A DNA stretch of 64,000 nucleotides from Phytophthora colocasiae (Eukaryota > Oomycota > Peronosporomycetes > Peronosporales > Peronosporaceae), in NCBI GenBank assembly GCA_018806915.1, contig JAGKQI010000046.1, positions 558,001 through 622,000 on the forward strand, given 5' to 3'. A model generated the notes under the pieces. It was not told where the DNA came from and ran no database searches. It saw only the letters and a list, made by a program, of their open reading frames with translations. The position numbers and the translations under genes were made by a program. Below are positions 29,142 through 40,615 of this stretch, in pieces. Numbering within the stretch: position 1 is the stretch's first letter; each line of letters opens with the position of its first letter.

Positions 29142-29270
29142 GGCAATTATTCGGAAATGAACTCTTGGCCACGCACTTTGCATGAATGCGCAAGCGATCG
29201 TCATACATTTATTGTGCATTGGCAGTAACTTTTTGTGGATAGTACAGTCCAGTACATAGTACTATTACTA

Positions 29271-29862
29271 CCGACTTCCTCTGTTTATACCCGTGTACAT
29301 GGTACACCGTACCACCATGAACATGTATGTACAGATGGCTACAGAATTAAAGTTTAAAAAAACATAAAATTAAAAAAAAACTGTTATGCATCCATACAGG
29401 AAGGAGGTCAATAAGATCAGCTGCTACCGTGTCACTCTCACTAACCAACTCACCAAAGCATTTCTTGTACATGTACTCTTTCGCTATCACCTCGATCGAG
29501 AGACTGTCCCAAGCCTCTCGTATCCATCTTGCCATAGTAGCTCGATGAGCTCGGAGTTGTTCGCTCAGATTCACGATCCAACACGCACGCAATCTGGAGA
29601 AGTCATCCCACAACAGCAGTATTGGGTTCTTCATGTCTTCCCCACCGCATTTATCACGGCAAGTTTGTCTCCTGCCGTGAATGACGCTCGTCGTTTGCCG
29701 CGCATTATCAACTTGAAATGACTGGTCAGTGTCAAAAACGCGGTACCGTTGTGATTCGGTTTTGTACGACCGTTATAAGCAGAGGAAATTCACTATTCTC
29801 TTTCTTGATTGTGATTGGCTGACCGTTATATGCAGGTGACCGGTATAAACAGAGGAAGTCGG
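29271..29862 (-). mobile_element. pogo/Tc1-like mini-element with 20-bp inverted repeats
   Basis: Perfect 20-bp inverted repeats, CCGACTTCCTCTGTTTATAC at 29271-29290 and its complement at 29843-29862, are flanked by TA on both sides (29269-29270, 29863-29864), the duplication of Tc1/mariner-type elements. The 592-bp element keeps only the end of a transposase gene. Extra partial copies of the CAGAGGAA motif occur just inside the right end. Confidence 0.85.
29347..29661 (-). pseudogene. pogo-type DDE transposase C-terminal fragment
   Basis: The minus strand reads NPILLLWDDFS (the second catalytic Asp region of pogo-like DDE_1 enzymes), a deletion of the middle, then HRATMARWIREAWDSLS, the conserved helix near the C-terminus. 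The fragment is non-functional. Confidence 0.65.
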
Positions 29863-29864
29863 TA

Positions 29865-30215
29865 TGTACGTCGAAGTACTACAGACAACGGGGCAACACA
29901 AAACACGAGAAAATGCATTTATTTTGACCAATCCAATTGCTAGAAAAACGTTATACATTACCATTACTGGTAGTTTACAACCGATGTTGTATTTTTGGGA
30001 ATTGGCAGCTCTGATTGGCTGGATCCACCGTGTCGGACACGAAATCGGCTGGAACCACGTCAAAGGGTGGGATGCCATCTGCAACACTGGTGCGGCACAT
30101 GATAGCAAATACTGGCGAATTTTACTACCTATTTTCAATACGAAATGCTAGGCAGAGCTGTAAAGGGACCAGTGTTTTACTGCAATACAAAGGTTAAGTT
30201 AAGGTTGCAGTGGTG
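29865..30215. other. non-coding spacer, nothing recognised
   Basis: No coding or repeat structure that I can support between the mini-element and the Crypton-like remnant. Confidence 0.4.
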
Positions 30216-30221
30216 AAAGGT

Positions 30222-31130
30222 CGCCATGAGAAGCATTCCGCAAGAAGCACGATGGCAGCGCATAGATATAGGACGGATCTCGCGAAGTTGATGACTTACA
30301 AGGATGGCGTTGAATACAGCAATGACCACGTTTTCACGATGGAGGAGCTCCTTCAGATCACACCAGATGACATATGCCGCTGGATGAACACCCCTAGCTT
30401 ACGGACACGCAGTGCCCAACGAAGAGATGAGGCTTGTAAATCGCAGGGCAAACACACTTGAGTTTGCACTGATCATTTCATCGTTCATGCTACGGGTCAA
30501 CATGACATGGGGTCCAGTCACTAAGCAAGACAATCCGACGCGCTCTGATGAAGTAAACAAGTTGAAGAAGAGAGTGAAAAAGTTTGAGTATGCAGCTCTT
30601 CACTCACATTTCGCTGCTGGACGCCGATATATGAATGACTTGATGAGCGAGATGCAGCGAACCTGAAGTGTGATCCAACGAGAACTACAAAAGATTCACG
30701 CAATCCTACGACGAGAATCAATGCGACCAGCCCCCCCCCCCCCGTCAAGTAATTGTGTCAAACGAAGTCACTCAGCAAACAGCAGCGAATGCAGCTAACA
30801 ACCAACATCGCCAACGAGTCTCTGTTGCTCGACTGTCAAAGAGACCCAAAGACCTGTTTGAGCTCAGGCAAGAATACCACGTTGGGTGTGGTGGACTGAA
30901 AAGCAGCTAAAGACTTTACTGCAAAGGAGCGAGGCGCGAATAAGTTTGCTTTCTCAAGACGGAAAGCGTTCTGGGATACAGTAGCGACCCTCATCCGTTC
31001 CGGATATACGAGTGACACTGCGATAGACAAGATTTACAATGCGTATGGTAGGCAGCTCTCTGTGCCTAGTATTTTGTTAGCTCTGCGTGCTGATCGCAAG
31101 CATGGTGGACACCCAAGTCTGCGAGTGTAG
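30222..31130 (+). pseudogene. Crypton-like tyrosine-recombinase element remnant
   Basis: The N-terminal part reads HRYRTDLAKLMTYKDGVEYS, LLQITPDDICRWMN, then after a frame shift MLRVNMTWGP and NPTRSDEVNKL, all typical of the large oomycete family of Crypton-like proteins. The catalytic core is missing. Near 30935-31128 a C-terminal GCR1_C-like DNA-binding segment remains (FSRRKAFWDTV, IDKIYNAYG, LRADRKHGGHPSL). A run of 14 C at about 30730 lies between. Family assignment is from recall of sequence character, not a search. Confidence 0.6.
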
Positions 31131-31335
31131 CACTTCAACACGTCTAGCACTTCAACTCGTCCAGTAAATAATTGTTTTAATCACTCATGACGTGTTCAAT
31201 GATTATCAGCCAATCAGAAGTGGTAGCAAACGCAGTTGTACAAATGGGACATACTTGTCCAATCTGTAAAAATTGGATGGCTAGCAGCTAAAACGCCGGG
31301 GCACCGGGGCACCGGCCAGTCCTACCACTGCAAAA

Positions 31336-32111
31336 AATGCCGCGGAAGCAACACAGCTACACCGTGAAAATGAAGCAGGACGCGCTGGAGTCCATCGAGC
31401 GGATCTGCTTGACCGCGACAGTCGCCGAGCTCGGGTACCCCCATGGGACCGTGGAGGGGTGGTGGCGGGCACGTGACTAGCTCCGAGCGTACGAGGTAAA
31501 CAAGTTGTCCAACATGACAAAAGGGCAGGGGCGCAAGGAAACCTTTCCGTTCACCCCAGCCCTCGTCACCTTCATGAAGGACACTCGCCGAGACGAAGAG
31601 GTAAGTTTTATCTGTTTTTACAATTGTTGTATTATTTGTCTATGTAGTGGCTTACTACGTCCACAATGATAGGTTTATAGAAGAGAACTAAGAAGAATGC
31701 CTAGAACAACATGAAGAAGGAAAGACGTCATCACAGAGTTGTCCAAAAGCGCTGGAGAGACTACTGCAGAGAACAACAAAACTGTAAATCACTTGTCTCA
31801 GTAAATTTACAATTATTCATACTATGTACTGTCGTAATGTACTTTTTTAAGATATGGCTTTTTGACACAAAAATCTCACTGCTGTGCTTGGATCTTATAT
31901 AGATTAAGCAGGACTTTGCTATTGAGTTTTGGTTTGTCTACAGCTCCTACTCACCATCCGAAATATACAATATTGACGAAACTGCGATAAATTTCGACAT
32001 ACCGCCTGTAAGAATTTGGGGCCTCACGTGGAAAAGAGGGTCGGCAATGGTCCAAGATCTCACGAAGCACTGCGGACGTATGACAGCAGTCCTGACAATA
32101 CGCGCTGATGG
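31336..32111 (+). pseudogene. Tigger/pogo-like DDE transposase remnant
   Basis: The plus strand starts MPRKQHSYTVKMKQDALESI, an HTH N-terminus, followed by GYPHGTVEGWW, an in-frame TAG, and RKETFPFTPALVTFMKDTRR. After a gap without similarity, 31935-32109 reads IYNIDETAINFDIPP with the first catalytic Asp-Glu context, and RMTAVLTIRADG. The rest of the catalytic domain is absent. Confidence 0.65.
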
Positions 32112-32584
32112 TTTGTTTATTTGGTTTTTGTATATCTATTTTGGTTTTTAATATTAACCCTTCAACCCCCGACCAAAAACCGAGGGGTATATTTTGATCA
32201 TTATGTTGGAGCCATCAACATAATTAGTCTTGATGTTTGTAAATGTCTACTCTAAGTACGAATTTGTTGGCGAGAGAGATAGGTAAACGACAGTATCTGT
32301 TCTCGTGTAAAGTCGGGCGACCTCTAACACATTGCGCTATATGTAGGCAAAATCGCCAAATACGATCCAGTATGATGGAGGATCCAATCTTCAGAAATGC
32401 ACTTTTATTAAGGGATAATAAAAACTAAATACCAATATATTCGAAAAATAAAAATAACGTACCAAATACTTACAAAATAATAATAATATACCAAGCAGTC
32501 TTGTGGATTTCTTTTAGGAAGGAAAACCCAATTTGGGAGAAAAACCTCTACATGCATCATGCAAATGCTGGTCATCAAGGGCGT
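32112..32584. other. AT-rich spacer, nothing recognised
   Basis: Low-complexity AT-rich DNA, with a short CCCCCGACC/CGAGGGG pairing near 32165. No gene seen. Confidence 0.4.
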
Positions 32585-32697
32585 TTAGGACGGGTGACTG
32601 CTGCAGCCCTTCCGGTTGTGGCCAACTTGCTTGCATACTCCGCACCGCCGAATTTGCTTTCTCAGAGATTCTGTTGCCTGCTGTGATGGAATGCGCT
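32585..32697 (-). pseudogene. MULE transposase C-terminal zinc knuckle, part beyond solo LTR
   Basis: The minus strand encodes IPSQQATESLRKQIRR and the knuckle CGVCKQVGHNRKGC, then a stop. This is the end of a MULE/FAR1-type transposase. The frame connects without loss across the solo LTR to KKRDRPKKKR at 37960-38000. The last four bases, CGCT (32694-32697), are the left copy of the LTR's target duplication. Confidence 0.75.
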
Positions 32698-33126
32698 TGT
32701 GGTGGAGCGGATCTGCCAAAATCGCGTTGAGGCAGGTCCCGATCGCCACTTGCGCCCAGACACCGACTAACGGAGAGGGTCCCCCGAGGATCCGTGATCT
32801 AGCTGTATGTAGTTTCACCTTGTGTACCCGTCGGTAGGCGGGTTACGCTCTTCCAGGCGACTTCTGAAGAGGTCTTGTAGGCGAGAAGAATGTCTTGGGT
32901 GACGCAGCGGTTTTAGGTAGCGTGGAAAGTCTTCACTATACCTTGGGGTACTTGATCCCGGTCGTAGGCGAGTTCTCGAACCTTGATCTGGGTGCCTGGT
33001 CCTTGATCCAGGTCTTCCAAAGGATCAATGTTGGGGATCTGGTCCCTTCCTTTACGTTGCTTGCCGCTTCCTTTAGCGGGGTCTTGAGGGGGTGAGATTC
33101 GACGGGATCGTTTGGCCAAACAACCA

Positions 33127-33258
33127 ATCCTTCCGATCCGGGGTTTGCACTTAAAGGATAGTTCGCTAGATAGGGCAAAGCGGGCCAATATAATCCTTCC
33201 GATCCGGGGTTTGCACTTAAAGGATAGTTCGCTAGATAGGGCAAAGCTGACCAATATA
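33127..33258. repeat. 66-bp tandem duplication within the solo LTR
   Basis: Two almost identical 66-bp copies (33127-33192, 33193-33258), each starting ATCCTTCCGATCCGGGG. The younger LTRs have one copy. Confidence 0.85.
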
Positions 33259-33798
33259 TTTTCCAGTCTTAACCGCTATACTAGGTCACGTATCCTTACC
33301 TTCAAGACGCTTCCAGGCGTAGCGAAGACGCTTGAGTGGTTCAGGGCAAATTCGATTCTTGGGGGGTTGTCGAGATATCGAGAGATCCTCACACTAGCGT
33401 AAGGTAATCCGGCCGATTCGGGGATCCGGCTCTTGGCTGTAGCCAAGTGTGCGAAGTGTAGGAACACTAAGGGGAAGCCAATATGCTATCATCTTTGCTT
33501 GTCTTGGTCCTGAAGTAATCCACTTGCGCACTAGAGGGCAAATTCGATTCTGCCTATGGTTATTGCTATGCCTACTAATCCCATCCTGATTTACTATCCT
33601 ACGATCACATGATATTGGCTACATAGCTGATCCCAAGTTTGGTCAGTGATGTCGACGGAACGTTTGGTTCAATAGAACGTTTTTTTTTTGTAGTTTCAAA
33701 CTGTTGCTTTGCTCGTTGGTTGTTTGTTCATCAGGCGAACAAACTTACAAACACCTGCAGAAATATATACCATGCGGTAAAGACTTTTAGAGGCCATA

Positions 33799-34053
33799 TT
33801 GTCAAATCCGCCAGATCATTCCTCAAACGGCAACGAATCTTGTACAAGACCTGCAAAGCACCCGATCAAATGCCGAATTGTCCATGCGCACTTCGAGCGA
33901 ACCGACAGGCGCTGCAACAAGACCAACTTTTTCCACCAGTACCGTCACTGCCTGGCTGTTGCCCGGCGCGTAGTGAGAGAAGGGAGGCGGCCAATAGATG
34001 TCAAGGATATCCATATAGATTGTTCGTTTTTTTATCGGCTAAAAAAAAAATGA
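33799..34053 (+). pseudogene. BED-type zinc-finger-like N-terminus of hAT transposase
   Basis: The frame contains KCRIVHAHFERT, RCNKTNFFHQYRHC: Cys and His spaced roughly as in a BED finger. It is the expected N-terminal module of the plus-strand hAT gene whose core is at 35040-36036. Confidence 0.4.
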
Positions 34054-34186
34054 AAAAAATCGTTTATTATTTGTTTTTTATGGCGATTCCTGATTTTAAA
34101 CCATTAGAGCAACCAACAACCAGTGTCCAGTTTCAACTTCATGTGGTAGTGCATTATGGACGGTGCTAAGCTAAAGAAGCTAGCTC

Positions 34187-34870
34187 CTAAAACTCTTCAT
34201 TCGGAGGGAACAAAACGATGTCCTGCATTTGAGAAAGACTGCTCAGTGACAGCGCAGTAGTGAGAGCTTCTTGCTCCGCTACCTCTCTCTGCGTCATGGC
34301 GGACAGAATCTCGTCACATTCGTCGTCGAAGGCAGGTTCAAGCTCATTTGTATCGCCGCTGGCAGCTAACATCGCTGTAACCTCTTGGTTTTCGTCAGGT
34401 CTTTGTAGCTCAGGAGTACCTAGAGGGTGTTTCTGTATGTGGATTTCAAACGGATGGCGTTCGTCACGTAAACGCATCTCTGCTACAGCCCCGTTGTGAG
34501 CTACGGCCACCTGCTGTTCTACCTTCTCACTTGACATGCGATTGCGAGTTGCTGTGTGAACTCGCTTTGCCACTTTGTGTTGTCGTTCGACACCTGCCGT
34601 AGAAGCAGGGACGCTGTAAACCTTCATTAAGAGTGCAGCCAGAACGGGAAACATTGCTTGTCCTTGGCTCCATAGTTGCTTAGGTCGGAAGAGCGCGGAA
34701 TTCCCCCATGCTTTCGCGACGTCTCCATCAGTCTCACTAAACTTGAGAAATTCACTTGTAGCGGCACGACGCACAGTGTTATCCTCCTTATTGCGGCACA
34801 ATTCATGGATACCATCACGAGTCAATAAAAAATCGCTCAATTTTTTAAAATTGAGTATTACGTTTTTATT
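34187..34870 (-). pseudogene. second hAT transposase fragment (dimerisation domain), antisense
   Basis: The minus strand encodes FPVLAALLMKVYSVPASTAG, ERQHKVAKRVHTATRNRM, the hAT C-terminal dimerisation region, and an acidic tail. It lies between the BED-like part and the core of the plus-strand hAT and has a different sequence, so it is a separate element that inserted or was left there. I cannot define its ends. The upstream part of the open frame, to 34951, has no hAT character. Confidence 0.7.
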
Positions 34871-35079
34871 TTTTTTAAAACGAATTTGCATAAAAAACCA
34901 TTCCATAGATATCCATGTCCGGCAGTCCACGTTTGAAGCTCCTGCAAGCACGCCCCATCTTAGGCTATACCTGGATCTACTGGATTTTGACCGTTCTCCA
35001 TTGAAGACGCGGCCCGAGCGTCACGCTTTCCACCGGCTGAACAATCCGAGATTCCGGACTACTTTGTACGGCGATTTAG

Positions 35080-36036
35080 TGAGGGTGAATTGGAAGAAAT
35101 TGAAAGGCTACTCGTTGAGTTCCAAGCTGACAATCAACTCCCGGATACATTTATCGCTCGAGTCTCCACGAAACGACTCTCGCATTTTCGAACAAGTTGA
35201 GCGTGCCTTCGCTGCCATCACGTCAGGTCTTTGGTGGACGTATTATCGACAAGATCGCTAAAGAGGCTTTTCACGACGATGAAGCCGGTTTGAGGCGCGC
35301 AGCTTACCTGTCAGGTGGGAGGGTAAACTTTTTGTCTGACGTGTGGATGAACATTTCGAAAATACATCTTCTTGGGTGCCAACTTTTTCTCTATGGCGTG
35401 GTGTGTGGGCTTGGGCTGTTTCCAACCAGCGACAGTCACGACGGCTTGGCTATTGCGGAGCACATGGAGGACATCATGATCGATACGGAGAAACGAGGGT
35501 GGATCATCGGTGCGGTGGTTACTGATGACGCAGGGCAGTGCGCTTGAGCGCGTCGTATCTTAGCTTTATGCTGGCCTAAAGTTACGTTTCTCCGTTGCTT
35601 TGCGCATTCGATAAACAACATAGTGAAGGGGGTGCTACACGCTACTTTCCGCGAGGTTACGCCTCAAGCACCTGTGGTTGTTAATTGTCTAAATTCCTCA
35701 TCCTCCAAGTGGTTGAGGCGTGCCGATGATGCGATGATTCACACGTATGGAGCGAGAGGTGTTCGAAGGTTATTGCCGCTCTGTGAAACACGATGGAACT
35801 CCATGCAGGCCTCTTTCGCGGTGCTACGGGTCCGAGCCCCGCTTCGCGTTTTTGATGCAGAAAATAGTGAGGATGACAGCAATCCAGAAGATCTGAAAGT
35901 TCTGAACGATAGCAATTTCTGGGCAAACTTGGAAGAAACAGAAGAAGTTATCGCCCCCTCTGCTTCGCTTCATTCATGCTCCAGCACGACGATAATACTC
36001 TCGCGATGTCATGTTTTGTTTTCGACAAATTTATGA
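35080..36036 (+). pseudogene. hAT transposase core region (DUF659-like), with stops
   Basis: Successive plus-strand pieces read LPDTFIARVSTKRL, FGGRIIDKIAKEAF, GGRVNFLSDVW, WIIGAVVTDDAGQCA then TGA (35545), LRCFAHSINNIVKGV, CETRWNSM. These are the RNase H-fold landmarks of hAT transposases. At least one frame shift (about 35200) and one stop break it. Confidence 0.7.
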
Positions 36037-36190
36037 CTCGTTTGTAGCTTCTTCGTACAGCGAAGAGCTAGTCGAAATCATTAAGAAGCGTTGGGAGGAC
36101 TGTGAGCAGCCACTGTTTTTGTTGGCCTATGTCTTGGATCCGAGAAGACAAGGTGTGGTAATGAGTTGCCTGTGCATGTAATCGACAAAC

Positions 36191-36991
36191 TTGGCGACTT
36201 CGCATTGTTGTACTACCGCAAAATTTTCGACAAGGATTTTGCATCAATCAAGGGAGAGATGTCCGAATGGCATCGATGACTTCCAACAACTAGCAACGCC
36301 ACCTCTTGCAGCATTCTTTATTGTTATAAGAGCTATTAAGTCTCGACACGGTCTGGGGTTTTCGCTTTGCGATCTCGCGCTTGCTATCTTTCCGATGGCT
36401 GTCAACACGGCTACTTGTGAGCGCTACTTTTCAGAGTTAGCGTTATTTCACACAGCTCGCCGCAACAAATTGACTGCAGAGAAAGCAAGGAAAATAGCTG
36501 CTATTCGACGGCTTGTACGGAAGTGCGATGGCCGGGAGGTCAACAGCAAAACGACGCAGAAAAAAAACGAAAAGCGAATCGTGAATCCAAACGAGCTGAC
36601 GAAGGTGGTGGAATTTGGAGCTACTCCGACCACAGATTTAGGTGCCTCGGCTGTGGTTGGAGAAGCCGCCGCTGACGACGGGGTTCTTGACAAGAATCGT
36701 GATGATTGCGTCGGTGATACAGTTGACCCTCTTCAAAACTGGGTGGAAGTCCTGGCCCTACTGATAGAAGATAACGATCGTTCTCAAGTCGCGATCCAAC
36801 CTCATGACGATTTCGTTTCGGTATACAATCGTGAAAACCCACCATTTCCAGCTACAAACGACGATCGTTTCCCTCAAGAACGAAGACTACCCGAAGATCG
36901 AAGCTTCAAAATCACCCTGGAGAAACTGTTTGGAGTTGAGGACTTTGTCAGTCGAATTGATTTCAGCTACGACCACACCGAAAACCTTTAA
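36191..36991 (+). pseudogene. hAT transposase C-terminal dimerisation region
   Basis: The frame reads CDLALAIFPMAVNTATCERY, FSELALFHTARRNKLTAEKA, the hATC dimerisation domain, and then a long acidic tail to a stop at 36991. It continues the protein order of the piece ending at 36036 but is separated from it by a damaged stretch. Confidence 0.75.
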
Positions 36992-37959
36992 TTTTCGTTC
37001 TAATAGTATCGTTTTAGAAGAGATTTGCTTGGATTTGCCATACAAATAACAAGTAAAAATCGTTCGTACTTCTCGTGATTTCCCCAACAAACAATGGAAC
37101 AAAAAAACATAAACATTCCATCGTTTGGTCTGTTTGATTCACCAAACCAGATTGGACATCACTGCAACTTGGTTCCCCTAACCATGATCCGGAGCTGATG
37201 CGATACTTAATCGGGAGACGATCTCGTATTTAGGCAGGAGGGGATCACCCCGTGATACCGCTTGATCTTCGTCTAGGGAGTCAGGATCAGGCCGGTGGAG
37301 GTGTCCAAAGCGTCCGGCCGAGTCGTGAGTCGATCGGGAACCGACCTCGTTTTTGGTCGGAGGTGGTCGCCGCGTGATCCCGCTTGATCGCTGTCCAAAG
37401 CACTAGGATCAAACTGGTAGAGCGATCACTCAGTGATCCCGCCTGGTCATCTTCCGGAGAGTCCAAATCGCACTGTTGGAGGGGCCCAGGGCGCCAAGCT
37501 GTTCCGTGCGTCAAGGTCGTACCCACTCAGGAGCATGCCATCGCCGATGGTCGCGAGAGCACCATTGATCGTCCCGTCACTACTCCCATGTATCTTGATC
37601 ACCTTCGTCCACCACTCTACTGTCGCGGATCGCTTGCGCCCGAGTTCCTGAAGTCGCGATCCGTTCTTGCCTGAGCCCAACCTGACTCATCCTCGTTACA
37701 CTTGCTCTCCAGAGCACGGATCGGTGTTATTGGGGTCGCTGCGGTATATCTGGGTCGGAGGTCACCCTTTTGGTCAGTCGTCCCTTCGGCGGCGACCCGC
37801 CGCGGATGTCCCTTTTGTCTGTTCCCGGTCGGGATCCACCATGCCTTCGTCTGATTCGCTTAAGATCAGGGTATCACGGTCCCTGTCGCTCTCTCCGGCT
37901 CTCCCGACTTCGTGGCTGGGATTATCTTTTCGGGAAATCTTCTTATTCACTTCACCACA

Positions 37960-38395
37960 CGCTTTTTCTTTGGGCGATCACGTTTTTTTTGGAATTCCGG
38001 GTGCCCAATGCGATCTGTTTCCCAGTTGCTTCACGGCGTGACGACTTGGTGGTCTTAGACAGCGCCCAGGAATGCCGGAAGAACTTCTAGGGCGGATGGA
38101 ACGTCTTCGAAAACGCGAACTGCACCACAAACTCGCAACCTTCTTTCGTGGCCTTGTAACGCCTTTTGTCGCTTGAAATCACACGAAACGGTCTATTCAT
38201 GGTGCTGTTGTATCGGATCACGTCTGGAACGATGTCTTGTTTGCTAGTGTAGCTCTGTTTATCGAAGAAGCTCACCCGCGACTGGTCATTGTCGCTCTCC
38301 ATTCTGTCTTGACCGTGACTATTGCGCTGAAAGATGAAGACTGGGAATGTGGAGGCATGGAAAACGCCTGGGAGGATCCTAATAACACATGGCAA
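37960..38395 (-). pseudogene. MULE transposase remnant, part upstream of solo LTR
   Basis: The minus strand has an N-terminal zinc/DNA-binding-like part (RPFRVISSDKRRYKA, EGCEFVVQFAF, about 38100-38260) and, after a large deletion, a basic segment GHPEFQKKRDRPKKKR that runs into the LTR at 37960. With the knuckle at 32585-32697 it forms one broken MULE/FAR1-type gene. The CGCT at 37960-37963 is the right copy of the LTR target duplication. Confidence 0.55.
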
Positions 38396-38869
38396 AAGCC
38401 TAAAATTTCAGTGAACAAAAGGCGTTTTTCTCAGCTCTCTCCTACGTCTCATAGTGGGCGGTTGATCTCTGTACACCTGGCCACGGAAGCGATATCATCT
38501 TATGGAGTCTTATTACACTCGAAGACCTATCCGTTGCGTGTCCGGCTCGAAGCACGAAGTGTACTGGCGACCAATCAAGCTCCACTCTTCACACAATCGG
38601 TCGCGTTAGTACTTCTATGTCGTGTGGCAAGGGGTCTTTCATATCGTCGGGACTTAAGACAGTTTCATAGGGACAATTAAATAATGACGCTTGCAAGGAT
38701 CGTTCCAGTGGGCATTCAGTCATCAAACCGGCCATATCGCACTAGACCAATGCGTGTTGAAGTAAATTCCGGCTCTCCTTCCATATGGTCTTTTGCCTTT
38801 ACATACATCTCGATTTGATTATTTTTAATGTATTTGGTGTTTTATTTTTATTTTTTGGTATATTATTTT
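38396..38869. other. non-coding spacer, nothing recognised
   Basis: Open frames here are short and lack coding character. Confidence 0.4.
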
Positions 38870-38944
38870 TTAACCCTTTCGCGAACACTGCATATTCTCT
38901 TTGGCTACTATGGTATACAAAGTTAGCATGTTAATAAATCAAGT

Positions 38945-39050
38945 GGGGCATTTTGCCCCCCTTCATAAAGTACGGTACTTGCCTGATCAGAGCCTTTCTG
39001 CACAGCTGTTGATTGGGAGATGAAGAGGGGCATTTTGCCCCCCTTCATAA
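38945..39050. repeat. pair of palindromic repeats in PiggyBac left end
   Basis: GGGGCATTTTGCCCC, followed by CCTTCATAA, occurs at 38945-38959 and again at 39027-39041, 82 bp apart. Each can fold on itself. They may be subterminal binding sites for the transposase; that is inference. Confidence 0.75.
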
Positions 39051-40605
39051 GCCACGGTACTCTCTTCAGTATTTTTTAGCATTTTTTTTCATTGGCTGAT
39101 ATTTTTGAATAGATGAGCAAAGTTGACGGCGAGTTTTTTCATTGGTCAAGCTGTGAATCAGCTTGTTTACGCAATGCACAAAAACCAGAGACAGAGAGAG
39201 GTGGATACAAGATAAATTACGAGTCCCGCTCTATTCCTTACGGCACCGCTTGAGCTGGACCTCGGACGCCGTGTACGCTGCCAGTGCACTTCCTCGTCTT
39301 AGGTAATGTAGGGTGTAGCTTAGCTACTAGCTAGGAGCATTATATTTACGGCGTAGATGTATCAACAATAGGCCTGTGTTTGGACGTGGAAGCCAGTTTT
39401 GCACTTGAGTACGTTTTAGTAATGAATGTGGTAATTGACTTGGTTTTAGTATGGAATTTTGACATTCTATCACCTTACTTTTGAAATGATATAATATGAT
39501 ATTTTACTCTGTTATTCTATCGAATTAGATATTGTACAACTTTATAGAAAGCCGACGGACGCAATGCTTTTGACACAATCCAATCCCGCAAGAAGTCACG
39601 TGAGATGGCAACGTGTCGGCAAGGACCCGAGTCAGGTCGCGATGCAGAGAACGCTGTCATTGCCCTCACAGATACTCACTCTGAAGCACCAACGGCAGGC
39701 GAAGTTATGCAAACGGCACAAGAGCAAAACCCAGCCAGCACAGTCAGGCTAGAGCCAAACAACCAAGAAGCGAATACCGGTGGGCCTGCTAAGCGTAAGC
39801 GAGGCCGTCCAAAAGGATAAAAAACAAGCCAAAGCCTCCACAGCCAGTCGTCAAACGAAGCCGACAACCAGAACCAGTCTCCGTAGCTTCCAAACGCAAG
39901 GCCCCCTCCAGGAGAAGTCTTGATCAAGTCTTGACTGAAGAAGCCACTGTTGATGAAGCCTCCTCGCCAACGACCCCATTAGCAGGTGTTGAAGAAGGCG
40001 GTCCTGTTGACACTACGAGAGCATTACCATCAATTCCAGCTGCTGTCGCACTGGCAACCGATTCAACAGTAGTGCCTGGTGAGGCATCACCAGCTACGCC
40101 ACGCCCTACAGCCACAGAATGTGAAGCACTGACAACCAAAGGCTCTGCTACTCGAAGTACCAAGAAAAATCCGTTACCGTCAGTGTTGGCTATGTATGTA
40201 GACACACTCGTTGCATTTGCTCCTTCGAAGGAGGGATTTATTACGCAGAAGAAGAAATACGTTGGCGTCGGGAGTGCGTACCTGGTTGGAAGAGTTTGTC
40301 GAGTATTGAAGCAGTCATTGTTCCAGATAAACTGGTTGGATTCTCAGTTCCAAAACCACGTGGAAACCCTGACTCTTAGCGCTGTGCAGCGAGGCAACAC
40401 AAACTATCGCGCATTACACGGGCGCTCTACTGGTGCTGGATGGGCCGCTTGTGCGCTGTTGCTGATGGCGAGGACGTCCATGTCGATGACGACACCGACA
40501 TCCTGGAGAAGTACGTGGAGTCCTACGAGCCACCGGTTGAACTGCCTACCTCACTAGCAGAGGTAGAGGCTATCAAAAGCATCCGTTTTGAGCCTGAAGC
40601 AACGT

Positions 40606-40615
40606 GTGACGCTCC
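40606..40615. repeat. left 10-bp target duplication of MULE insertion
   Basis: GTGACGCTCC here matches GTGACCCTCC at 41921-41930 in nine of ten bases. Confidence 0.8.

Larger units (their letters stand above)
33644..37164 (+). mobile_element. hAT-like DNA transposon, degraded, nested in solo LTR
   Basis: The ends CAGTGATGTC (33644) and GACATCACTG (37164) are inverted repeats of 10 bp. They interrupt LTR sequence that continues on both sides (GCTGATCCC... and ...CTTGGTTCCC). The flanking duplication, about AAGTTTGG versus CAACTTGG, is degraded. Inside are a BED-finger-like piece, a hAT core with stops, and a hAT dimerisation region on the plus strand, and a second hAT fragment on the minus strand. 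Confidence 0.7.
32698..37959 (-). repeat. solo LTR of the Ty3/Gypsy family, interrupted by hAT
   Basis: In reverse orientation this matches the LTRs of the composite at 43806-58363. It begins TGTGGTGGAGCGGATC and ends CTTCACCACA, with CGCT on both sides (32694-32697 and 37960-37963). LTR sequence covers 32698-33643 and 37165-37959; the gap is the hAT element. It has diverged from the young LTRs and carries a 66-bp tandem duplication, so it is an older copy. No internal element sequence remains. Confidence 0.8.

Noticed and set aside
29142..29219. 26-residue N-terminal extension of the second ABCC protein
   Set aside because: Not matched in the paralogue; the Met at 29141 aligns with the usual start.
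30730..30745. Run of 14 cytosines as a possible functional element
   Set aside because: An isolated homopolymer in transposon debris; more likely slippage or sequencing artefact.
38237..38680. Plus-strand 147-codon ORF as a gene
   Set aside because: It overlaps the minus-strand MULE-like coding remnant and shows no family resemblance.
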